Shown here: one piece after another, positions 8,103 to 18,245 of the stretch
Numbering within the stretch: the first letter of the stretch is position 1
Layout: the number at the start of each line of letters is the position of its first letter
Assembly (NCBI GenBank): GCA_025061835.1
Contig: JANXAC010000008.1
Coordinates: 1 to 64,000, forward strand
Reading direction: 5' to 3'
DNA from: Spirochaetota bacterium
GTDB lineage: Bacteria; Spirochaetota; Brevinematia; DTOW01
DNA length: 64,000 nucleotides
The notes under the pieces: generated by a model
What the model was told of the DNA's origin: nothing
The model's database searches: none
What the model saw: the letters and a program-made list of their open reading frames with translations, nothing else
Translations under genes and position numbers: made by a program

Positions 8103-9295
8103 CTCTTCTTCTTGATCCTGTGTGCTCCTTTTCGTTCAAGATCCAATATTGAGTTTATGAAGTTTTCAAGCTTATTTCTATCCTTCCAATCCATATTCTG
8201 TGAGAACTTAAGACCAACATCAACAAGTTCATCACCAGCTTTTCCATAGATATTCGCAACGGATGACAATGTTTTTATTGAGGTATTGTCAGGAAAGTAA
8301 ATCTGACAAAACAACCTCTTGCCAAGTCTTGTATATTTAGGGAATACAGGGTCTCTTATCAATACTCTCATTCCTCCAACACTTATATCAATTATCTCTT
8401 GGTTCTCTTTGGTTATTATTTCAAATGAACCTTCCGTTTCAAGCTTTAATGACGCATTCTGTGAAGCAGATACCAACCTTTTTATCATACCAGTAGTAAG
8501 TTTCTGATTCCTTGACATAACTCTTATTATGCCTATTGCCTCTTCATCAAATATTATTGGAACTACTGCCTCACTCAAGATTCTATTGTCAGTATAAAAC
8601 TTTTTAATCTCATCTATACTCTTACTTATTTCAGAGTAGCTCTTACCAATCTGTGCCATGAACTTTATGTAATCCTCATAAGTGAGGACAAAATCTTCTT
8701 TAATTTTGATATTTGATGTATCAAAAACTGCAAAAGGTTTCTTCATCTGCTTTACTATGTAATACACACCACTCTTCTCAGACCCGTCAAATAACATCAC
8801 CTTGGCAAAATCATAGTTTTCACTTCTTCTTACACTACTTTCTATGGTTTTTAATATAGCATCTATTTTTTGCTGTAGCGTGCTATCTTTTATCGTAGGG
8901 TCTATAACCTTCATTGATAGAATACCATACATATTAGTGATGAGGACATTATCCCTTACTGGTATTCTTGTATATTTCCTCTTAGGGTGCATAAGCAACT
9001 TCTGAGGAAATCTTAAAGATGACTTGTCTATCAATGAGGTATCAAATTTCACAGTATTCGCTCCATAAGGTGCCTCGGCCAAAGAATTCACACCTATACA
9101 CTCTTCTAGGTAGGAATTACCCGTGATAACAGAAACATCTTTCAAAAGTATAACATTATTAGATAAATCACTTATCACAGATACTAAAGATATACCGTTA
9201 TCTGTCTTTATACTTAATGGGGTTTTGTTTTCTTTGAAATACTGCAATATTTTTTGAATCCTAGTAAAATCCTGAACAATTTCCTCGGTTATCAT
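8099..9295 (-). CDS. PilZ-domain protein, probable c-di-GMP effector
   Basis: A 398-residue cytoplasmic protein. Near the C-terminus the PilZ signature DISVGGMRV (DxSxxG type) is followed by DVGLKF. An RKYTR sequence near residue 107 resembles the PilZ RxxxR motif but is nearly 200 residues away from the DxSxxG motif, so the protein may hold two diverged PilZ-like modules around a central region. The layout recalls the spirochaetal DUF1577 family, by memory. It lies 48 bases after fliY on the same strand, so it may be cotranscribed with the motor-switch genes and link c-di-GMP to motility. Confidence 0.75.
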   Translation of the reverse strand: MITEEIVQDFTRIQKILQYFKENKTPLSIKTDNGISLVSVISDLSNNVILLKDVSVITGNSYLEECIGVNSLAEAPYGANTVKFDTSLIDKSSLRFPQKLLMHPKRKYTRIPVRDNVLITNMYGILSMKVIDPTIKDSTLQQKIDAILKTIESSVRRSENYDFAKVMLFDGSEKSGVYYIVKQMKKPFAVFDTSNIKIKEDFVLTYEDYIKFMAQIGKSYSEISKSIDEIKKFYTDNRILSEAVVPIIFDEEAIGIIRVMSRNQKLTTGMIKRLVSASQNASLKLETEGSFEIITKENQEIIDISVGGMRVLIRDPVFPKYTRLGKRLFCQIYFPDNTSIKTLSSVANIYGKAGDELVDVGLKFSQNMDWKDRNKLENFINSILDLERKGAHRIKKKS

Positions 9296-9343
9296 TTCGG
9301 AATTCCCTAATATAATTATCTAAAAAAATTACTTAAAACTTTA

Positions 9344-10405
9344 TTATCCTCTATCAGAATACTTGAACATTCTATCAATATGATTAACTATTTCTGTTAT
9401 TCTTACACCGAAGTTTTCCTCAATAACCACAACCTCACCCTTTGCTATGAGCCTACCGTTGACCATAATATCAACAGGCTCACCCGCCAGCTTATCAAGT
9501 TCAACGACAGAACCTTCACCGAGTTGTAGAACTTCCTTTACAAGCATTTTAGTCCTTCCAAGTTCAACCGTTATCTGGACAGGTATATCAAGAATCAAAG
9601 CCAGCGAGCCTTCAGCTTCAACGGAAACCTCCTCAAGATTACCAAACTCAACAGGTCTGACTACTAATTTACCTGCCTCTTCAGGTTCACCTTTGTATTT
9701 TGATGTAGTTCTCTCCACTTCTGGCATCTTCTTGGTCGTATATGAAATTATCATTTGTTTAGCAGTATTTTGAGGGAATACGAAATATACCTTTCCCTGC
9801 CTATTACCTACACTCATTGAAAAAGATAACATAACCATCGGAATATTAGGAAGCGGAATACTTCTAGCGTCAGGTAATTTCTGAACTGTAGGACTACCGG
9901 CCGCTAATGTTCTACCTATCCTTTCGGAGAGTGTTGAAGTAAAGTTAGAAATAACGATTGACATATTCTGCTCAAAGGTATTTATAACAAGGTCCGTAAG
10001 TATAGTATTTGCTTCATCACCTATGAGGGGGTTGGTTATAGCCAAAACTGTAGCAGAAGGATATATAAAATGTATCTCTCCCGTAAGATTACCTGATATA
10101 TTGAACTTTACATCAACTACTTCTCCAACTATCTCTGATGAAAGCCTAAACGAGTCAAATGTATCTATAGTTAATCCTGATACAGAAATTTCCCTACCAG
10201 TTTGAGTCTTGAGTAGGTTTCTTTTAGCCTCAAGTATCTGTCTAAATAGTTCTGTAAGGTTAGCCCTGTCAACTTCAGTAAGTAACCCTTCCCCTGTATC
10301 AACTGTCCTACCTATATCAAAACCTTTGAAAGTATCAAAAGTATCAGTCCCACTCAAAAGTGCATCCATCTCCTCCTGTGAAAGATGTCCTTCTCCTCCA
10401 AACAT
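9344..10405 (-). CDS. fliY: Flagellar motor switch protein FliY (FliN family)
   Basis: 353 residues. The N-terminus has a LSQEEMDALLSG peptide like the one in FliM that binds CheY-P. The middle part is CheC/CheX-like (about 45-215), and the C-terminal 80 residues form the FliN SpoA domain (LDIPVQITVELGRTKM, later GEPVDIMVNGRLIAKGEVVV). This architecture is FliY, a component of the flagellar C-ring that in some bacteria also dephosphorylates CheY-P. Whether the phosphatase residues are kept cannot be judged by eye. It starts two bases after the fliM stop codon. Confidence 0.92.
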   Translation of the reverse strand: MFGGEGHLSQEEMDALLSGTDTFDTFKGFDIGRTVDTGEGLLTEVDRANLTELFRQILEAKRNLLKTQTGREISVSGLTIDTFDSFRLSSEIVGEVVDVKFNISGNLTGEIHFIYPSATVLAITNPLIGDEANTILTDLVINTFEQNMSIVISNFTSTLSERIGRTLAAGSPTVQKLPDARSIPLPNIPMVMLSFSMSVGNRQGKVYFVFPQNTAKQMIISYTTKKMPEVERTTSKYKGEPEEAGKLVVRPVEFGNLEEVSVEAEGSLALILDIPVQITVELGRTKMLVKEVLQLGEGSVVELDKLAGEPVDIMVNGRLIAKGEVVVIEENFGVRITEIVNHIDRMFKYSDRG

Positions 10406-10406
10406 A

Positions 10407-11450
10407 CTAGTCTTCTACCTCCCTTAAAACTAACTCTAATATATCTTCTGATAGTCTTTCTATAATACCAGTTATCTGAACAGATAATTTCTTACCAACC
10501 TTACCAGGCCTACAATAGAACTTATTCTTATTCTCAACCTTTACGATCATATTATCCTTGATACTCTGATCAAGTCTTATAACATCACCAACTTTGAGTT
10601 TATTCACATCCTTGAACTTAAGAGTAGTAGAACCAACTATCACACTCAGATCAAGTTCCACCTTGTTTAAGGTATCTTTTACCAAGTCCAGTGTTTCTTT
10701 GGTCATGACTTTCTTTATTCCAGAATACCAGTATTGAGCACTTAATTTAGACATTATAGGTTCTATCGTAACATAAGGAACACAAAGGTTCATCATCCCC
10801 TCAGCTTCTCCCATCTTGACATCAAATGTTATCAGAACCACCATATCAGTAGGAGGGACCAACTGTGCAAACTGCGGGTTAACCTCTATATTACCTAGTC
10901 TCGGTCTTAAGTCAATAACATTCGCCCAAGACTCTCTCAAATTGGATAAAATTCTAACTATAACGCTTTCCATAACAGACTTTTCAATATCTGTAAGTTC
11001 CCTATTATCCTTAAGTGCCTCTCCCTTCCCTCCAAAGAGCCTATCTATGATGACGAATGTTATCGTAGGATCTATTTCCAAGACTGCATTACCTTTGAGT
11101 GGTTCCATATTTATTATACCTAGAGTAGTTGGTGATGGTATGCTTCTTGAGAACTCTTCGTAAGTAAGCTGGTCTGTTGAAGCAACATGAACTTGAACAA
11201 CTAATCTAAGTTGTGCAGACAGAAATGTTGATGTTAGCCTTGCGAATGTTTCATGGATCATTTGTAGGGTTCTCAACTGATCCTTAGAAAACCTGTCAGG
11301 TCTTCTGAAATCATAACTCTTTATATTCTTCCTAGCAACAGCAGCAGGTGTCTCAGCAGCAATAACAGAAGGTGTTTCCTTTATTTCACCACCTGTCTGA
11401 AGAGCAGAGAGTAAGCTATCTATTTCTTCCTGAGACAACACAGATGTCAT
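10407..11450 (-). CDS. fliM: Flagellar motor switch protein FliM
   Basis: 347 residues of the FliM family. The CheY-binding peptide at the N-terminus (VLSQEEIDSLLSAL) is followed by an Ala/Thr-rich linker, the FliM core that starts at YDFRRPDRFSKDQLRTL, and a C-terminal SpoA domain. It builds the cytoplasmic C-ring with FliG and FliY and receives the chemotaxis signal. It is the first gene of a fliM-fliY-(PilZ) group. A TAGGG-like ribosome site precedes the ATG. I did not find a sigma-54 type -24/-12 element upstream, even though a sigma-54 activator is encoded just before it. Confidence 0.96.
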   Translation of the reverse strand: MTSVLSQEEIDSLLSALQTGGEIKETPSVIAAETPAAVARKNIKSYDFRRPDRFSKDQLRTLQMIHETFARLTSTFLSAQLRLVVQVHVASTDQLTYEEFSRSIPSPTTLGIINMEPLKGNAVLEIDPTITFVIIDRLFGGKGEALKDNRELTDIEKSVMESVIVRILSNLRESWANVIDLRPRLGNIEVNPQFAQLVPPTDMVVLITFDVKMGEAEGMMNLCVPYVTIEPIMSKLSAQYWYSGIKKVMTKETLDLVKDTLNKVELDLSVIVGSTTLKFKDVNKLKVGDVIRLDQSIKDNMIVKVENKNKFYCRPGKVGKKLSVQITGIIERLSEDILELVLREVED

Positions 11451-11586
11451 ATACTACCCTACACATTATAATTATAAAAAATGTTAGTTCCTCTATCAAA
11501 TGTTATCAATACTAAAATTTTCGGAAACTAACCTTTGTTCAAAAGTTTTTAAATGATACAACACCCTTCATCAAAATCTCAAAAAC

Positions 11587-13653
11587 TTAAATTCTATACT
11601 TCTTCATATACGAAAACAGAGTGTTTCTGTTTATACCCAGTATCTCTGAAGCCTTAACTTTGTTATTGTTAACCCTAACCACAACCTGATTTATAAGGCT
11701 TTTAAGAATAGGGTCTATAACTTTGTCATACAGTTCATTTTCTTTTGAAAGGTCAATAGATGAAACATATTCAGATACTATCTGATTTATTCTCTCCTCG
11801 TATGTCGGCGTTACTCTAGATATCTCCCTTAACCTTCTAGGTAGCAAATCCTTGGTAAGTATTTTATCTTTTGACATTATAACAGCATGTTCAATAACAT
11901 TCTCAAGCTCTCTCACATTTCCTGGCCACTCGTAGATTAGGAATAATTCCATAAAGTCTTTTTCAACGCCTTCTATATTCTTTGAGTGTTCCTTAGAAAA
12001 CTTATTGACAAAAAAATCTACAAGCAATGGAATATCATCCTTCCTATCCCTAAGAGGAGGGACTTCTATCTTGACCACATTCAACCTATAATAGAGATCC
12101 AATCTAAATTTACCTTCTTCAACGAGACTCTCAAGATTTTTATTAGTTGCAGCAATTATTCTTATATCCACCTTCACGGGCGTTCCACCTATAGGTTCAA
12201 CCTCCCTCTCCTGTATCACTCTCAATATCTTCGCTTGAAGAGACAAAGGCATATCACCAATCTCATCAAGGAATAAAGTTCCCCCTTCAGATTGAAGAAT
12301 CTTACCTTTCTTATCAGAAATTGCTCCCGTAAACGCTCCTTTCTTGTATCCAAACAGCTCGCTCTCAAGCAGTGTCTCAGGTATAGCAGCACAGTTTATC
12401 GCAACAAACGGCTTGTCTTTTCTATTACTGGCATAATGTATAGTTTTTGCGATAAGTTCTTTACCAGTCCCAGACTCACCTTCTATCAAAACAGTTGAGT
12501 TCGTTTTTGAAACAATACTAATTATCTCAAAAATATCAAGCATCTTCTGAGATTTACCAACTATATTACTCACACCATACCTCTCAAGAAGCTGCTCTCT
12601 CAACATTTCATTCTCGCTTATGAGATCTTCCTTCTCCTTCTTAGCCTTTGAGTATCTCAAAACCGATATAGCAAGAAGCTCTGATACCTCCTTCATTAAC
12701 CTACTGACAACCTCAAACTCGGAAGAGTTTGTGAATTCTTTTTCTATCAGTATAACTCCTAAAGTATTATCTTCAAACATTATAGGGTTTGCGAAGAAAG
12801 ATATTCTCTTTGCTTTTGATCGCTTTGCTTTCGTTTTACCAAGAAACCTTTTATCCTCCCATATATTAGGTATTGAGATAGGCTTACCAGTCAAAGCAAC
12901 AGTTCCCACTATACCCTCGCCAATACTATAAACTCCTCTACTCGCTTCCTCCCCAGTAAGACCAAAACTCTTTATTATACTTAACTCATTCTTACCATCA
13001 TCAAGCAAGAATATCATTCCTCTCTCAATCCGCAAATTGTCTATCAAAAAGTTCATCAATTTGTTGAAGATACTATCAAGGTCATCTAAACTCTGAAATA
13101 TCCTATACACCGAGTAGAGTAATCTGTAAAACTTTGCTTCATACTCTTTCGTTTCAATCCTTGTATTATATTCTATAAGTGTTGAAACAAGAGGTATTAT
13201 GATACTTATCTTCTCAAGATCCTCTTTTGAGTACTTATCTTCTTGATAGTTTTCAAAGTTTATCACTGCTACAACTTTACCATCATAAGAGATTATTGGC
13301 ACTGCTATATCAGACTTTTTCCTCTCATCAAGAGGGACGTAGAACTTATCAGTTTCGGTATTGTCTGAAACATACATAGACTTGTTTCTATATACCCAGC
13401 CAACTATACCTTTATCAAAAGGTAGATAATAATTATTGTGCTTTATAAACTTGACCCCATGACCACTCTTCTCAACCAGATACTTCAATTCCAAACCTTT
13501 GTTTGATATATTATCAGGAAAGTATATACCTACTATCTCCGAATCTGTTATGTCAGATAGGAATGTAAGAAGTCTTTTGTAGAATTGGTCTATATCTTCA
13601 TAACTACTCGTTATAACATCAATAAGTTCTTCTACATCTATTTTACTACTCAT
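11587..13653 (-). CDS. Sigma-54-dependent transcriptional activator with two GAF domains
   Basis: 688 residues of the NtrC/NifA type. Two GAF-like sensor domains (about 10-160 and 175-335) are followed by a short coiled linker and the AAA+ domain with Walker A GESGTGKE, the sigma-54 contact loop GAFTGA, Walker B GGTLFLDEIGD and the arginine-finger region. A Fis-type helix-turn-helix closes the protein (ASEILGINRNTLFSYMKKY). There is no receiver domain, so it is probably controlled by a ligand or redox signal through the GAF domains. The ATG overlaps the nadA stop codon (ATGA), so the two are translationally coupled. The targets are unknown; flagellar genes are a common choice and lie just downstream. 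Confidence 0.93.
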   Translation of the reverse strand: MSSKIDVEELIDVITSSYEDIDQFYKRLLTFLSDITDSEIVGIYFPDNISNKGLELKYLVEKSGHGVKFIKHNNYYLPFDKGIVGWVYRNKSMYVSDNTETDKFYVPLDERKKSDIAVPIISYDGKVVAVINFENYQEDKYSKEDLEKISIIIPLVSTLIEYNTRIETKEYEAKFYRLLYSVYRIFQSLDDLDSIFNKLMNFLIDNLRIERGMIFLLDDGKNELSIIKSFGLTGEEASRGVYSIGEGIVGTVALTGKPISIPNIWEDKRFLGKTKAKRSKAKRISFFANPIMFEDNTLGVILIEKEFTNSSEFEVVSRLMKEVSELLAISVLRYSKAKKEKEDLISENEMLREQLLERYGVSNIVGKSQKMLDIFEIISIVSKTNSTVLIEGESGTGKELIAKTIHYASNRKDKPFVAINCAAIPETLLESELFGYKKGAFTGAISDKKGKILQSEGGTLFLDEIGDMPLSLQAKILRVIQEREVEPIGGTPVKVDIRIIAATNKNLESLVEEGKFRLDLYYRLNVVKIEVPPLRDRKDDIPLLVDFFVNKFSKEHSKNIEGVEKDFMELFLIYEWPGNVRELENVIEHAVIMSKDKILTKDLLPRRLREISRVTPTYEERINQIVSEYVSSIDLSKENELYDKVIDPILKSLINQVVVRVNNNKVKASEILGINRNTLFSYMKKYRI

Positions 13654-14606
13654 ACTATTTCGAGCATCCTTTGGATAGGTATAAGTGCCTTTTGTCTTAT
13701 CTCTTCAGGAACTTTAACTTCATATATTTCATGCCTTAGAGACTCTAAAACTTTCTCAAGTGTTATTTTCTTCATATACTCACACACCATCTCCTCACTA
13801 ACGGGGTAGAAACTAGCATTAGGTTTGTATTTTTTCATTCTATGTAAAACCCCAACCTCAGTCGCAACAACAAATTCATTCTTTGGAGAGTTCTTAACAA
13901 AATTTATCATACCTTCTGTTGATAAGAAGTAAGTATTATTTGAGCTTATGTCCTTACTTTCAACATAATAGTAGCAACTCGTCGTGCATCCACACTCCGG
14001 ATGGATCAGAAAATCAGCACTTGGATGTTTTTCTCTAACTTTTTCAATATCCTCTGGCCTTATGTTAGCATGGACATGACACTCACCAGCCCATACTCGT
14101 ATCTTCCTACCAGTTACTCTCGCTACATAACTACCCAAAAACATATCTGGTAGGAATAATATCTCTTTGTCTTCAGGTATAGACTGTATAACCTTAACAG
14201 CGTTTGAAGAAGTGCAGCAGTAGTCGCTTTCAGCCTTAATCTCAGCTGTTGTATTAACGTAAGAAACCACAACAGCACTCGGGTATCTCCTTTTCCATTC
14301 TCTCAACTCCTCAACGGTGATACTATCCGCAAGCGAACATCCTGCCTCAAGGTCTGGAAGCAAAACCTTCTTGTCAGGGTTCAGTATTGACGCAGTCTCA
14401 GCCATAAAATGAACACCACAGAATACAATTACACTAGCATCAGTATCCTTTGCCTTTATGGAAAGCCCAAGAGAGTCACCTACAAAGTCGGCAATATCCT
14501 GAACATCTCCTATCTGGTAGTTGTGTGCTAGTATAACTGCGTTCTTCTCCCTCTTAAGTGTAAGTATCTCTTCTATTATCTCCTCTTTTGAAATCGTTGA
14601 TTTCAT
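13650..14606 (-). CDS. nadA: Quinolinate synthase NadA
   Basis: [4Fe-4S] enzyme that condenses iminoaspartate with dihydroxyacetone phosphate to quinolinate in NAD synthesis. The protein has 318 residues from the ATG at 14606, where family homology starts (KREKNAVILAHNYQ). A longer in-frame frame upstream to 14696 encodes a hydrophobic stretch without family likeness and is probably not translated. Cysteines fit the cluster ligands: VFCGVHF, YCCTSS/AGECHVHAN and HPECGCTTSC. nadB and nadC are not in the window. It overlaps the sigma-54 activator by four bases. Confidence 0.95.
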   Translation of the reverse strand: MKSTISKEEIIEEILTLKREKNAVILAHNYQIGDVQDIADFVGDSLGLSIKAKDTDASVIVFCGVHFMAETASILNPDKKVLLPDLEAGCSLADSITVEELREWKRRYPSAVVVSYVNTTAEIKAESDYCCTSSNAVKVIQSIPEDKEILFLPDMFLGSYVARVTGRKIRVWAGECHVHANIRPEDIEKVREKHPSADFLIHPECGCTTSCYYYVESKDISSNNTYFLSTEGMINFVKNSPKNEFVVATEVGVLHRMKKYKPNASFYPVSEEMVCEYMKKITLEKVLESLRHEIYEVKVPEEIRQKALIPIQRMLEIV

Positions 14607-14921
14607 ACTATAATCTTTATATAAACAGAATTCTAAAGTCAAGAAGCAAAATTCAAACAAAAATATCAAAACAACTATCAAGTAAAACAATATCAAACCT
14701 TAATTCAAATAAATGGTAATATTATCCATCAAACATCCAAAAAAATACAAAACAAATTAATAACAATTGAGGCTCATAATTATAGCACCAAATAACTTTA
14801 AAATGTTGGAAATAAAAAATCTGACTAAATACTTTACTGTAAAACTCCGTGCAAAGATAGTGTAAGATTATTGAAAAAATTTATTGCAATCCAGATTATG
14901 AATATATAACATTAAGTATAT
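14607..14921. other. Divergent intergenic region, nadA / HD-GYP gene
   Basis: This 315-bp, very AT-rich region lies between divergent genes. On the plus side a TATAAC box (14905-14910) lies 11 bases before the ATG of the HD-GYP gene. On the minus side TATATA and TATAGT stretches lie within 20 bases of the nadA ATG. I see no coding frame or stable hairpin. Confidence 0.4.
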
Positions 14922-16082
14922 ATGTCAAATTTTGACAAAAGTGAAGTAGTTCCTGTCTCCTTCTTGAAGGAGGGGATGATTTTGAACGGAAACATATACG
15001 ATATGAATGGAGGATTTCTTTGGCCTGCCAAAGTCCCTGTAAAGAAAGAATTCATTGACAATTTAATAGCACTTGGTATAACACAATTAACATACAGACC
15101 TATATCGCCTGATATTTCGCTCTCAAAACAATCAGTAGAGAACCCGATGATATCTGAGGTAACACAGAAGAAGATATATGATAGCTTCTCAAGTGTTGTC
15201 TTTGATATAACCAATAGCAAGATGCCGAATACGGAAAAGGTGAAAGAATCCGTTGATGAAGTTGCGAAAGAGATAAAACTCGGAGTAGGTAAAACAATAA
15301 ACTTACTTGACCTTAAAGGACATGATACCTACAGTTACGTACACGCAGTTAATGTTAGCATTCTATCATCATTCATAGCAACTAAACTAGGAATGTCAAT
15401 TGATAAAGTATGTGCAGTAGGTGTTGGGGGATTGTTGATAGATATAGGTAAGATAAAGATACCTGTTTCAATACTCAACAAAAAAGACCCACTATCGCAG
15501 TTTGAGATAGATACCATAAAAAGACATCCAGTTATAGGATACCAAATACTAAAAGATACAACAGGTATAGATGAAATTTCAAAGCGAATAGTCCTTATGC
15601 ACCACGAACAGATTGACGGTAAAGGATACCCATTAGGTGTTGATGGAAGTAAAATAGATATCTATACCAAGATGGTTTCAATATGCGACTCCTTTGACGC
15701 AATGACAACAGATAGACCCTATAGACCAGCACTACCCGTAAGAGTTGCGATTGAAGAGATACTAAAAATGGCAGGAACAAAGTATGATGAAGAGATATCA
15801 TTAAGGTTTTCTATAGAAATCTCAAAGATGTATAAAATTCAGAGCCCAATATCTGAAGGAAGCGTAGTAGAACTAACAACAAATGAAATAGGAATAGTGA
15901 AAAGACTACACTCAGAGTACGATATTTCTCCTGAGATGGTAATATGTATATCTCAAAATGGAACACCTTTAAGAAATCCTATAAGCGTTGACCTAACAAA
16001 AGATGCAACTGGAAGAAAGATAAAAAGAGTCATTTTTGATGTAGCAACTATAATGAAAGTTAGAAGCGTAGTTAAAAACTAA
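14922..16082 (+). CDS. HD-GYP domain protein lacking the HD histidine
   Basis: 386 residues. An N-terminal beta-rich part (about 1-75, like DUF3391) precedes an HD-GYP domain (about 125-315). The first His is present (YVHAVNVS), and the second half is intact (HHEQIDGKGYPLGV, then DSFDAMTTDRPYR). The motif that should read HDIGK is IDIGK: the metal-binding His is Ile173, confirmed by the ATA codon. HD-GYP enzymes use that His-Asp pair to bind the iron or manganese centre that hydrolyses c-di-GMP. This protein may be a catalytically weak or c-di-GMP-sensing form. A C-terminal extension (about 320-386) is of unknown role. Confidence 0.88.
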   Translation: MSNFDKSEVVPVSFLKEGMILNGNIYDMNGGFLWPAKVPVKKEFIDNLIALGITQLTYRPISPDISLSKQSVENPMISEVTQKKIYDSFSSVVFDITNSKMPNTEKVKESVDEVAKEIKLGVGKTINLLDLKGHDTYSYVHAVNVSILSSFIATKLGMSIDKVCAVGVGGLLIDIGKIKIPVSILNKKDPLSQFEIDTIKRHPVIGYQILKDTTGIDEISKRIVLMHHEQIDGKGYPLGVDGSKIDIYTKMVSICDSFDAMTTDRPYRPALPVRVAIEEILKMAGTKYDEEISLRFSIEISKMYKIQSPISEGSVVELTTNEIGIVKRLHSEYDISPEMVICISQNGTPLRNPISVDLTKDATGRKIKRVIFDVATIMKVRSVVKN

Positions 16083-16335
16083 TCTCTAAAGCACCAAAAA
16101 GACCACATCAACAAAATCAAGACTTATGTAATTCAAAAAACATAATGCTCTTAAAACTCACCAGATTTTCAGGTTTCTGATAAACTCCAAGGGAGCTTTG
16201 TATTTAATACTTGTTGTATCAAAAGACCCTAAAATTCTATCTTACAATTACTAGGAAGTTGATAGATATCAAAATTTACGATAATACACACAACTAGGAT
16301 TACAAGATTGAAGACACTAATTATATTCATAAATT

Positions 16336-18069
16336 CTAGACTTCAATAGTATTGTATTTCTTGTGTTCCTCATCTACAAGTCTCTTAACATCTTCTACTG
16401 CACCAGATAAATCAAACTCGTAAGACTGTCCATTGTCTCTTCTTTTGACTTCTACTTTGTTTTCATTCAGTGTTTTTTTACCAACTATTACCTTGAATGG
16501 TATTCCTATGAGGTCGGCATCGTTGAACTTAACACCAGCAGTTTCCTCTCTATCATCAATCGCAACATCCACACCTTTTGAGAGTAATCCTTTGTAAATC
16601 TCTTGAGCAACTTTAACTATCTTCTCATCTCTATTGGATATTGGTATCACAATCACCTCAAAGGGTGCAATGGTTATTGGGAATATTATTCCGTTTTCGT
16701 CATTACTTACCTCTATTACCGCAGCAATGGTTCTATCAATACCTATTCCGTAGCACCCCATTATAGGTCTTATCCTGTTTCCGTTCTTGTCAAGGACTGA
16801 CACATCCATTGATTCTGTGTATTTGTATCCTAATTTGAATATATGTCCAACTTCTATACCTCTAGTCTCTTCAAGGATACTATTACATCTAGGGCATCCA
16901 TCTCCAGATTTAGCACTCCTTATATTAGCAAAATCACTCACAACAAAGTCCCTATTTATATTCACATTAATTAAGTGCTTATCCTTCTTGTTAGCACCGG
17001 TTATACCGTTCTTAATGGTCTTGACAGAGTTGTCTGCTATAATTCTAATTCTATTCAGCCCCACAGGTCCAGCAAAACCAACAGGTGCTTTTGTAATACT
17101 CTCAACGGTTTCTGGGTCAGCAAGCTCAAGCTCAACTGCATTTAGGTAATTCTTCAATTTTACTTCATTTACATCAAGGTCACCTCTTATCAGAACCATA
17201 ATCGGTTCGCCGTCAGATTTGTATATCAGAGATTTTATAAATTTTCTCGGTTGAGTTTTAAAGAAACTGGTTAGGTCATTAATAGTATATACATTTGGTG
17301 TATCAACTTCTCGGATAGGTTTTTCTTCTTCATCATCAGGTGTCTCATCAATTACAGACTCTGCTCTCTCAACATTAGCATAATACCCACACTTCGGACA
17401 GTATAGAATAACAGCCTCACCTACTGAAGAAAAAACCATAAACTCTTCACTTCTAGTTCCCCCCATACTTCCAACATCCGCTTCAACTGGCAAAGCATTA
17501 AGACCAACCCTCTTGAAGATACTTATGTAAGCCTGCCTCATATTAAGATAACTTTTTTCAAGACCTTCCTCATCAATATCAAACGAGTAAGCATCCTTCA
17601 TCGTGAATTCTCTACACCTCATCACTCCGAACCTTGGTCTTATCTCATCTCTGAATTTCTTTGCTATCTGATAAAGAGTTATAGGTAATTGTTTGTATGA
17701 ACTTATAGTTCTTCTTACGATATCTGTAAAAGCCTCTTCGTGAGTAGGACCTAAAACCAAAAGTCCATCTCTTCTATCTTTTATTCTTATCATCTCTTTT
17801 CCCATAGTGTGTAGTCTCCCGCTCTCTTCCCATATCCCACCTGGTGTAAGTATGGTAGGTAAGGCTTCAACACCTCCAAACCTATTCATCTCCTCCCTAA
17901 CTATATTAACGACCTTGTTATAAACTCTAAATCCTAACGGCAAGTAGCAATATAGCCCACTCTCTTCTTTGTATATAAGTCCTGCTCTCAACATAAGCTT
18001 ATGACTAACTATTTCAGCATCCTTTGGGTCTTCCCTCAAAGTGTATATGAGAAAACTACTAAACCTCAT
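16336..18069 (-). CDS. proS: Prolyl-tRNA synthetase
   Basis: 577 residues of the bacterial-type ProRS that charges tRNA-Pro. The class II motifs are visible: motif 1 around LGFRVYNKVVNIVREEM, the TxE loop GPTHEEAFTDIVR, motif 2 FRDEIRPRFGVMRCREFTMKDAYSFD (shown here only as FRDEIRPRFG and MRCREF) and motif 3 GCYGIGIDR. An editing (INS) domain of the YbaK type sits between motifs 2 and 3 (about 225-390). The anticodon-binding domain is at the C-terminus. A TATAGT box lies 9 bases before the ATG. The gene stands alone between spacers. Confidence 0.96.
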   Translation of the reverse strand: MRFSSFLIYTLREDPKDAEIVSHKLMLRAGLIYKEESGLYCYLPLGFRVYNKVVNIVREEMNRFGGVEALPTILTPGGIWEESGRLHTMGKEMIRIKDRRDGLLVLGPTHEEAFTDIVRRTISSYKQLPITLYQIAKKFRDEIRPRFGVMRCREFTMKDAYSFDIDEEGLEKSYLNMRQAYISIFKRVGLNALPVEADVGSMGGTRSEEFMVFSSVGEAVILYCPKCGYYANVERAESVIDETPDDEEEKPIREVDTPNVYTINDLTSFFKTQPRKFIKSLIYKSDGEPIMVLIRGDLDVNEVKLKNYLNAVELELADPETVESITKAPVGFAGPVGLNRIRIIADNSVKTIKNGITGANKKDKHLINVNINRDFVVSDFANIRSAKSGDGCPRCNSILEETRGIEVGHIFKLGYKYTESMDVSVLDKNGNRIRPIMGCYGIGIDRTIAAVIEVSNDENGIIFPITIAPFEVIVIPISNRDEKIVKVAQEIYKGLLSKGVDVAIDDREETAGVKFNDADLIGIPFKVIVGKKTLNENKVEVKRRDNGQSYEFDLSGAVEDVKRLVDEEHKKYNTIEV

Positions 18070-18245
18070 AACTTCATCACTATAGTTAAACTAAATTATA
18101 CAAAAGCACAAGCATAGAATTCAAAACGGGATAATATTATGTTTCACTTCCGAGACGAAAAGGTGAATCCTTCTTTACAGCCTTTCTCCTAATTGAAAAG
18201 GTCACCACAAATCGTGGTTAAAAATCTCACAAAACCGCAAGTAAT

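Noticed and set aside
14607-14696. Longer nadA start with a hydrophobic N-terminus
   Set aside because: The extra 30 residues are hydrophobic and foreign to a cytoplasmic NadA. Family homology begins at the ATG at 14606.
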